Shown: one piece after another, positions 6,826-12,583 of the stretch | Position numbering within the stretch: position 1 is the first letter of the stretch | Layout of the letters: each line of letters starts with the position of its first letter | Source of the DNA: Irineochytrium annulatum | Lineage: Eukaryota; Chytridiomycota; Chytridiomycetes; Chytridiales; Chytridiaceae | Assembly: GCA_027600665.1 (NCBI GenBank) | Contig: JADGJL010000874.1 | Coordinates: 1 to 12,583 of the forward strand | DNA length: 12,583 nt | Reading direction: 5' to 3' | Position numbers and translations under genes: made by a program | The notes under the pieces: generated by a model | What the model was told of the DNA's origin: nothing | The model's database searches: none | The model's input: the letters and a program-made list of their open reading frames with translations, nothing else

Positions 6826-9811
6826 TTACAGTGATACGGTATCCTCGACACCATCCTTTGCAATCTTACGCACAACATTAACGTCAACCTCCGGCCTTCG
6901 CCTCCTCATTTCCTTCAGCACATGCGCTTCCGCAGCACGAATGCTCCTCAGCGCCTCTACCAACACCTCCTCATCCTTGGCCCCGCCCTCCTGCCACCCC
7001 TTTAACAAGGCCTCGTACAAATCGTTGAGCGGCCCAAAGCCTGCCTCTGCCTCCTTGGCGTCCGGCGTGCTTTGCACTTCGATATCCTTATAAAGCGCCG
7101 GTTGATCATTTCCTTCGCTCCACCACGCCGCCCAATATGCCTCCATCGCATTCTCGCTCACAAGCTCCCGGAGCTCCGACGCCAACTCCCCACACCCATC
7201 CCGCCCGCATCGCTGTCCTAATAACCGCATCATCGCCTTTAGGGCCACCCGCCCGAACACGACATCGCCCGCGCCATCAGTCTCGCTAAACCCGTACGCG
7301 CCCCTTGCGCGCCACCGTGGCGCAAATTCGGTCTTGATCCTCTCCGCACACCTGATCGCGTCGGCGTCCATCCCAAGTCTCGCATAGCTCGCGATCAGGA
7401 GGTCCCACGTTCCAGGCCCAACATCCTTCTCGCATTCGATCAGCTGGCCTGCCAACGGCTCCTCCACATTCCGCAGCAGCATTGCCCTCACAGTCTGCGT
7501 CACCGTCGCCAACGCGTTCGCTTCTTTCGCCCTCATGCGAGCTTCCTCCTGCTCGGCCACTTGCCGCTCCAACTCCCCACCCTCCTCAATCGCCTCTACC
7601 TTAATTCCAGCAGCCCCGCCCAATGTCCCCATTCTCCCGGCAGCCAGTACTCTTCCTTCCCCTTCCTCAAACATCATCACGCCACACTCCATTATCCAAC
7701 CATAAATCGCATGATCCCCCCTCCGCGCACCAGCCTTCCCGCTACTACCCCGCTGCCACACACCCAGCGCCGCCGCAGGCCTCCCGCGGTAACAATGATA
7801 TCGCATCAGCCCCTCGACGCATCCCAGCGTCATCTTGAACTTCCACGGCCCCTCCACCTCAGCCGCGGCCTTCATTCTATCCCGGAGCCTCCGGAACGCC
7901 CCCGGTCCACCGGCGCCGACCTTCCCCAACCCGGAACCCTTCTTGCTCTTCTCCGCATCATCATCCGGGTCCGCCGCCTCCCCGCCCGTCTCGGCGTGAA
8001 GCCTGAGCGCGCACTCGTACGTGCTCGCGCGCCACCGAAGGCCGCGGGATGATTCGTTCTTTGGGCTCGTGAGCTGAGCGAACCGGACGGCGAGGCGGTT
8101 CACCATGTCGCGAGCGGTCGGGCCCAAAGCGACGGCGGCGTCGGTGGCGGCCTCGATGTAGGGGAGGTGCGCGAAGGGGTCCAGGTGGGCGTGCTTGCGC
8201 ATGGCGGTCGTGAGAGAGTTGAGGAGGGACTTCGTTAGACGTGGCGGAGGCGGCGGGGCAAGCCGGTCTGCGGGTAACGGTGAGGTGAACGGTTGGTGGG
8301 AAACGACGGGCCCGCCATGGATATACTCGGGGGCGGCGCGGCGGGCGATGTCAGGCGCGGCGAGGCCGCGGAGGAGAGTGGTGTAGGCGAAGAGCTGAAG
8401 GGGGACTTTGTTGGTACGGCAGTGTGTCCAGATGGCGTGAAGCGCGGTCGGGTTGCGGGAGCGGAGGAGGATTTGGAGGGAGTAGGTCACACCATCGAAG
8501 GGAATCGCGTGGGCCGTCATGTCGGCAATGAGATCGTCAGCGGCCTTGCGGAGCACGGCCGAGATACCGTAGAAAAAATCAGGGGGCCGGAAGGAGATAC
8601 GGCGGTCTGGCGGGTAGTTGGCAGTTAGTTGGAAGCTAACCAGGCCGTTTAGATAAAGAATGCTCCCAACCGTCAACGTGGTCCTTGAGCAGGTGGAATA
8701 GGAGCAGGTTGTAGTGTACCACATCTAAGCCACCCTCGCCGAGTGCGGCCCGGAGGAGCCTGTGCAGGCCTTGTACACGACCAATAATCCGCTCTTCGCG
8801 CAGGCCTCCGTCGTGCTTCCAAATGCCCTTCGGACCCATCCCTATGTCCGAAGTCGGGCTCGTCCCGTGTCGAAGGATCTCCACGAGCCGCGGGAGGTCC
8901 ATGACGAACAGTGCGGCCCGCGACTGGTCCTCGGCCGATCGTAGCGCCGCATCAATCTCGGCCCCGGCATCTCCATCCGCCGCTTTGTCAAACATGTCCA
9001 TCGTCGCAACCCTGCGGTCCAACTCCGCTAAATCCTCAAGCGATAAAGGCTCTAGTGGCGTACGAGCAATCAGCGCCGCCATCCCACCCTGCTCGCCATA
9101 CGCCCACGTCGCCTTCGTGACAGAGGCCCCCATGACCACCCCGCGGTTCAGCATATCGTTCCCGTCGTCCTTCTCCGCCTCATCCACCTCGCCCTCCTCC
9201 GCCTTTAACGCCTGCTCCGACGCCTTCGCCTCCCGCGCTGCCCGTTTCCGAGCCCAAATAGGCACGGGCGGCTTGGCCTCCTCCGGGTCAACAAGCTCGC
9301 CGGGTTGAAGTTCATCGTCGTTATCGTCGAGGGGCTCCTGTCGACGCTTGCCCGCGTGCTTTTTGAAGGAGCGGGATGTGACATTATCTCCTCTCTTAAT
9401 CGAGTCGTTACGCCACCGGGGCTTCTTGTCAAGCGACGCGTCCACATCGTCTCCGTCGTCTTCTTCAATGCCGAAGGGGTCCAGTCGACCAGAACGGGGC
9501 TTGACGGTTTTCCCTGACGGCTGCCCTCGTAACCCGTCCAACTTGGGCCTAGAGCCATTCGCGGCATGTCGACTTCCCAACGTCCAGTCGCGCTCCCCAG
9601 CATCCTCCCTACCTCTCCGCATCCCACCTGATTGCCTCCGCCGGCCATTCGCCGCGCCATTTTGGCACGCCTTGTCCTCCGCGCCTTCGGGGCGACGCCC
9701 ATTTCCACCGCGGGCGGTGTAGATCGTGCGCGCCCGACAGAAAGCGAGGGCCAGCGTGGGAGCTGGCGAGCCCAGCGCCAGGTGGCTCAGGCGTGCTCCC
9801 CGCGAGAGCAT
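6826..9811 (-). CDS. Mitochondrially targeted pentatricopeptide-repeat (PPR)-like protein
   Basis: Exon 1 is 9811-8671 and exon 2 is 8606-6826, giving 973 residues. The ATG at 9811 is chosen over an upstream in-frame TTG; it starts MLSRGARLSHLALG..., an Arg-rich, acid-free amphipathic N-terminus of about 36 residues typical of a mitochondrial presequence. A long charged, disordered region follows (about 40-210, with many Gly/Arg/Lys then Glu/Asp). Helical hairpins start at about 300: VVHYNLLLFHLLK, a PPR-like unit ending in GVTYSLQILLR, another around the segment ending YTTLLRGL (about 420-465), and a late, clear PPR-like hairpin GTWDLLIASYARLGMDADAI (about 780-800). PPR proteins bind organellar RNA and act in processing, stability or translation; the RNA target cannot be read here. 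Repeats are degenerate, as is common in fungal PPR proteins, so a TPR-like helical scaffold is the alternative. The F-box gene lies 212 bases upstream on the same strand. Confidence 0.82.
8607..8670 (-). other. Intron of the PPR-like gene
   Basis: This is a 64-base phase-1 intron with donor GTTGGG, branch site AACTAAC and acceptor CGCCAG. It joins KDHVD to DRRISFRPPDFFYG and fuses two long open frames that otherwise stop within the intron. The unusual donor (+4 to +6 GGG) makes the exact donor slightly less sure; GTTGAC at 8677 is the nearest alternative but breaks the phase. Confidence 0.85.
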
Positions 9812-10023
9812 GCTCCAAAAGAAAAGTGCAGTTGACAATTTAGTACTTCAACACAACATTGCTCTGGATACTTTCGTGTTATCCACGATGTGTCTGTCTG
9901 CTACATAAGTTTCCCGTCAGTGCATGGGCTGCGTAGTTTTTTAAGCATCATTTAAAATTTTGATAGGCTTGTGTATAAATGTTTTCTAAACACCATCATA
10001 AAGCGGCCATACATCTGCTGGAG
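9812..10023. other. Short spacer between the F-box gene and the PPR-like gene
   Basis: This AT-rich 212-base stretch contains the F-box 3' UTR and the PPR-like promoter, both on the minus strand. A TATAAAT-like element (+ strand, about 9973-9979) is present, but it is not oriented as a TATA box for the minus strand. No canonical poly(A) hexamer was found. Confidence 0.4.
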
Positions 10024-11493
10024 TCATTTGAAATAAACGACATCGCCTTCTTCATCTTTGAAGCGGCAATAGAGAAGGCTGGTCGATTCCGCCAACATGA
10101 CCTTCATCCCCTCCATGTACGAACTCCCGTCCCTTAACTCGACTGAGACACTGTGCATACTCAGCTCCTCCAATTCGGGCATCCGTAACTCAACGTCGTC
10201 AACCACCAAGGCACCATTCATCAACTCAAGGGTTTGAATGTGACGAGCCTGCATCTGGGTGAGTGTCAAGACAAAACCCAACTTGCTACATTCGTCATCG
10301 TCCTCGTCCGCTACCACTACCCGCGGAGCGCTAATGAGCTTCAGCTTCCTGAGGTGCTTCATATTCAGCAACGCGGCGTCGATGGACCATGAGCCCGTCC
10401 CGTTCAGCATATCTACATCCAGCGACAGGTCGACGATCTCGACAAGTTGACACAGGGCGTCTACGGTAGATTCCTCCACGTCTTCGAGGCAGAGGTGCAG
10501 GGTTCGCACGTTCCTGAGTGCCTTCACTATCCTATCTTGGTCGAGTAACTCGACGGCCCATCCTAGCAGGCTCATGTCACGAAGCGATTCCGCCGATTGA
10601 ACAATGATGTCTTCCGGAGATAGCATGTAACCTGACGGATCGTGATCGAGAAGGTAATGCGGAACGGCGGTCGTCGTCGCCATCATGCTGTCCAGAGACC
10701 AGGTGATGTGTTTCATGCGAGGGGACCGTGATGCCAGCCGATTAATTTCCCGCGCATCGTCCTCCGAGAACGACAGGCTCTCCGAATGCGTGAACCTGTC
10801 CACGATCACAAGCTGATCCACCCCTTTCTTCCTCAACTTCAACACATCGGACAACGCCACCCGCGACGTGTGAACGCACAAGTTCGTCACGCCTTCCAAG
10901 TTCATCACCTTTCCCAGTGTGTCCCTGCTGGCGTCCGGCAATTGGACGTTCAACGTAACGGCTCGCACTCTCAGGCTTCTCTCGTGATCGCCCACCAGTG
11001 TATTGAGCCACATCAGCCATCCGCCCCATTTGAGCGGCTTGCGGCGTGACACGGGGGAGATGAGGACATGTCGGACGTCCATGTATTGGTCGACCGCGCC
11101 GGGTGAGAGCGCGGTGTTGTCGTCAGCCTCCTTCTGCTCCGCGGGGCCGAGTAGCAGCGCGGGTATGGACTTGAGATACAGCGCGATCCGCGACGCTTTG
11201 GAGCCCGCCGTCGGGATCCCACCGTCCTTCGTCGCGGTCTCCAAGACGTCGAGCCAGTCCCTCAGCGGCAGGTCTTTGTATCCGTCGCCGCCGTCTCGGT
11301 CGATCACATCGGCAGTGCATACGCGGGCGGTGTGGGTGTCGATCACCAGGGTGCTCCAGAGGAATGGGATTGCGACGTCGAACATGGAGTAGCTCGCCAA
11401 GACGGTCGATAGGAGGGCTAGCCTTCCCAGGCGGGTGTCTGGGTTGAGGTGCGACAGGATGTTGCGGAGAAGGTACTCGTTGGTGAAGGGCAT
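10024..11493 (-). CDS. F-box/leucine-rich-repeat-like protein
   Basis: This is a single exon of 489 residues from ATG at 11493 to TGA at 10024-10026. Residues 1-50 (NEYLLRNILSHL, then LALLSTVLASYSMFDVAIPF and LWSTLVI) match the fungal F-box pattern of an E-I-L..I..L helix, a repeated leucine helix and the closing P-F-L-W-x-x-L. The usual initial LP is replaced by PFTNE. The C-terminal half from about residue 325 shows irregular leucine-rich segments (LRNVRTLHLCL, LVEIVDLSLDV, MKHLRKLKLIS, ARHIQTLELMN, MPELEELSMHS), the usual substrate-binding part. By family, such proteins bind Skp1 through the F-box and present substrates to an SCF ubiquitin ligase; the substrate is unknown. No signal peptide or membrane helix is seen. 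Confidence 0.8.
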   Translation of the reverse strand: MPFTNEYLLRNILSHLNPDTRLGRLALLSTVLASYSMFDVAIPFLWSTLVIDTHTARVCTADVIDRDGGDGYKDLPLRDWLDVLETATKDGGIPTAGSKASRIALYLKSIPALLLGPAEQKEADDNTALSPGAVDQYMDVRHVLISPVSRRKPLKWGGWLMWLNTLVGDHERSLRVRAVTLNVQLPDASRDTLGKVMNLEGVTNLCVHTSRVALSDVLKLRKKGVDQLVIVDRFTHSESLSFSEDDAREINRLASRSPRMKHITWSLDSMMATTTAVPHYLLDHDPSGYMLSPEDIIVQSAESLRDMSLLGWAVELLDQDRIVKALRNVRTLHLCLEDVEESTVDALCQLVEIVDLSLDVDMLNGTGSWSIDAALLNMKHLRKLKLISAPRVVVADEDDDECSKLGFVLTLTQMQARHIQTLELMNGALVVDDVELRMPELEELSMHSVSVELRDGSSYMEGMKVMLAESTSLLYCRFKDEEGDVVYFK

Positions 11494-12054
11494 CTTGGAC
11501 AGGGATCAGTCCGCGGGTGGTTTGCCAGGTTGATTCACGCCCCTGCCGCACACACGCCAAGCCTTTCTCCAGCCTTGTTGCCGGTTCCAATCCGGATCAG
11601 ACTGACGATACATTGTATATATTTGCGTTCGTAGCAAGGAGATTTGGATAATAATAAATAGCACAACAAATTTCCCAGCTCAGAAGCCAATGGAAGGAAA
11701 CTCGGCTACACAGAGCAGAGAAGTAAAAAAATGAAGAGAAGGTCAGAACCCAAAGGATATGCTGGTTCACTTTTGTCGGGATAACAAAAGAAAAGATCGG
11801 CAAAGGAAGGAGATACATGATAAAATATGACAGGATTTGGTCGTAGAAGGGTTGGGATCCCAATGAAAGGGAAAGGTAACGTGTGAAATAGGTGGAAGCA
11901 ACAAAGGAAAAACAGGCACAGCGAAGTGCAGCAACAATTGAAACCCAAACCCCGGGTTATATACAAGCGCTCTCTATCCTAACCGATATAATAACGGTTT
12001 GATTCACGTATGCCATAATATCCCCTTCACCCCCCCAACCCAGCTCAATCCGAC
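11494..12054. other. AT-rich intergenic spacer between the His-rich gene and the F-box gene
   Basis: This 561-base stretch is clearly poorer in GC than the flanking exons and rich in A/G on the + strand. It should contain the 3' UTR of the His-rich gene and the promoter of the F-box gene. Open frames of up to 88 codons exist on the minus strand but have AT-rich, hydrophobic, non-coding-like composition. A weak AACCG/CGGTT inverted pair sits at 11981-11999. Confidence 0.5.
11616..11622 (-). promoter_or_regulatory. TATA-like element upstream of the F-box gene
   Basis: TATATAT lies 123-129 bases before the ATG at 11493, reading on the minus strand as ATATATA. Position and sequence are reasonable for a fungal TATA element, but the region is AT-rich. 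Confidence 0.25.
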
Positions 12055-12582
12055 TCAAACACTCTTAACCGACAACGTCGCGCTGCCAACCGTCGTCGAC
12101 CCTCCGCCGTTCCCCTCCGATCCCCCAACGGCGCACCGGCGAATCTGTCCCATCTTCCTGCCCTTCCCCGCGCCGCCTAAGACGCCAACAGCCCCACCGG
12201 CATGCTTCATCCCAACGCCTCCACCTCCAACGGGTCCGCCCCACATCTGCATCTGCTGGTAAGGGGCGGGCGCGGCCGGGCCGTAAGCCACCCGAGTCGG
12301 GTTAGCCGCGATGGAGTACGCGTGCTGCGGCGCGTAGTGCTGCGCTTGCGCGTGGTGGTACGCGTACGCGCCAGGCCCGCCGTAATGCATCATCATGGCC
12401 TGGTGATGCGCCGCCTGCTGCTGCGCGTGCGCCTGCGCGGCGTGGTGCTGGGCGTGGGCGTGAGCGAGGTGGTGCGCGTCGGCGCGGAATGAATTGTGCT
12501 TAGGCGGAGCGTTGGCGGTGTAGATGAGGGGCACGTCGTCCCCCGAGTCCGTGGCAACGGATGTGGGCCGGGCGGGGCGGTG
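12055..12582 (-). CDS. C-terminal part of a His/Ala/Gln-rich low-complexity protein (5' partial)
   Basis: The frame is open from the right edge to TGA at 12055-12057, about 175 residues. It begins with HRPARPTSVATDSGDD, then a stretch dense in His, Ala and Gln (HHLAHAHAQHHAAQAHAQQQ and further HH/QH pairs, MMMHYGGPGAYAYHH), then Pro/Tyr/Gln (PAPYQQMQMWGG), a Gly-rich run, and a basic tail (GKGRKMGQIRR) before a Ser/Thr/Val end. No folded domain or membrane segment is visible in this part. Such His/Gln-rich tails occur in fungal transcriptional regulators, RNA-binding proteins and metal-binding proteins; nothing here decides between them. Codons are strongly G/C at the third position, which supports a true coding frame. 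Confidence 0.65.
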   Translation of the reverse strand, partial: HRPARPTSVATDSGDDVPLIYTANAPPKHNSFRADAHHLAHAHAQHHAAQAHAQQQAAHHQAMMMHYGGPGAYAYHHAQAQHYAPQHAYSIAANPTRVAYGPAAPAPYQQMQMWGGPVGGGGVGMKHAGGAVGVLGGAGKGRKMGQIRRCAVGGSEGNGGGSTTVGSATLSVKSV

Positions 12583-12583
12583 C

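Noticed and set aside
7561..8052. Plus-strand frame of 163 codons
   Set aside because: It lies antisense to the PPR-like exon 2 and is Pro/Arg/His-rich as expected from the complement of GC-rich codons.
11597..11966. Two hydrophobic minus-strand open frames of 86-88 codons
   Set aside because: They are AT-rich, start at weak sites, overlap each other and have no recognisable motif; they look like spacer translation.
11981..11999. AACCG...CGGTT inverted pair
   Set aside because: There are only five paired bases around a nine-base AT loop; this is expected by chance in the spacer and has no supporting context.
1..12583. Mobile elements, tRNA/rRNA genes, CRISPR arrays, prophage or viral genes
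   Set aside because: No transposase, reverse transcriptase, long terminal or inverted repeats, cloverleaf-like sequence or spaced direct repeats were seen.

Overview
The window looks like nuclear DNA of a fungus, most likely an early-diverging (zoosporic/chytrid-like) one, though the lineage is a low-confidence inference. The signs are GC-rich exons separated by AT-richer spacers, short GT-AG introns with CTAAC/CTGAT-like branch sites and pyrimidine tracts, a GPI-anchored wall-type protein tail, a cytosolic Sis1/DNAJB1-type chaperone, a mitochondrial PPR-like protein and a fungal-style F-box protein. There is no operon structure. I saw no rRNA, tRNA, CRISPR array or transposon.

Layout. Positions 3-488 (+) hold the C-terminal part of a Pro/Thr-rich wall protein with ten KPT[E/Q] tetrapeptides and a GPI-type tail. 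Positions 489-848 are a convergent 3' spacer. About 849-4271 (-) is one multi-exon gene that is missed when single open frames are read alone. I rebuilt it from phase-compatible splice sites. It encodes a type II membrane protein: a cytosolic helical region, one transmembrane helix with a basic inner flank, and an outer Cys-rich region of nine similar repeats, which suggests three beta-trefoil (ricin-B-fold lectin-like) domains. Weaker evidence (4201-4625) suggests extra 5' exons with a CCHC-like zinc knuckle. Positions about 4626-5332 form a divergent promoter region.

Positions 5333-6444 (+) encode a type II (class B) J-protein with one intron. Positions 6445-6825 are a tail-to-tail 3' spacer. 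Positions 6826-9811 (-) encode a 973-residue, two-exon, mitochondrially targeted PPR-like protein. Positions 10024-11493 (-) encode a single-exon F-box/LRR-type protein. Positions 11494-12054 are an AT-rich spacer. Positions 12055-12582 (-) hold the C-terminal part of a His/Ala/Gln-rich low-complexity protein whose start lies outside the window.

The genes do not form an obvious pathway; they look like ordinary, independently transcribed neighbours. The part most worth a second look is the putative lectin-like receptor at 849-4271. It combines an unusual architecture with several alternative, phase-compatible splice routes. All exon boundaries are read by eye and untested.
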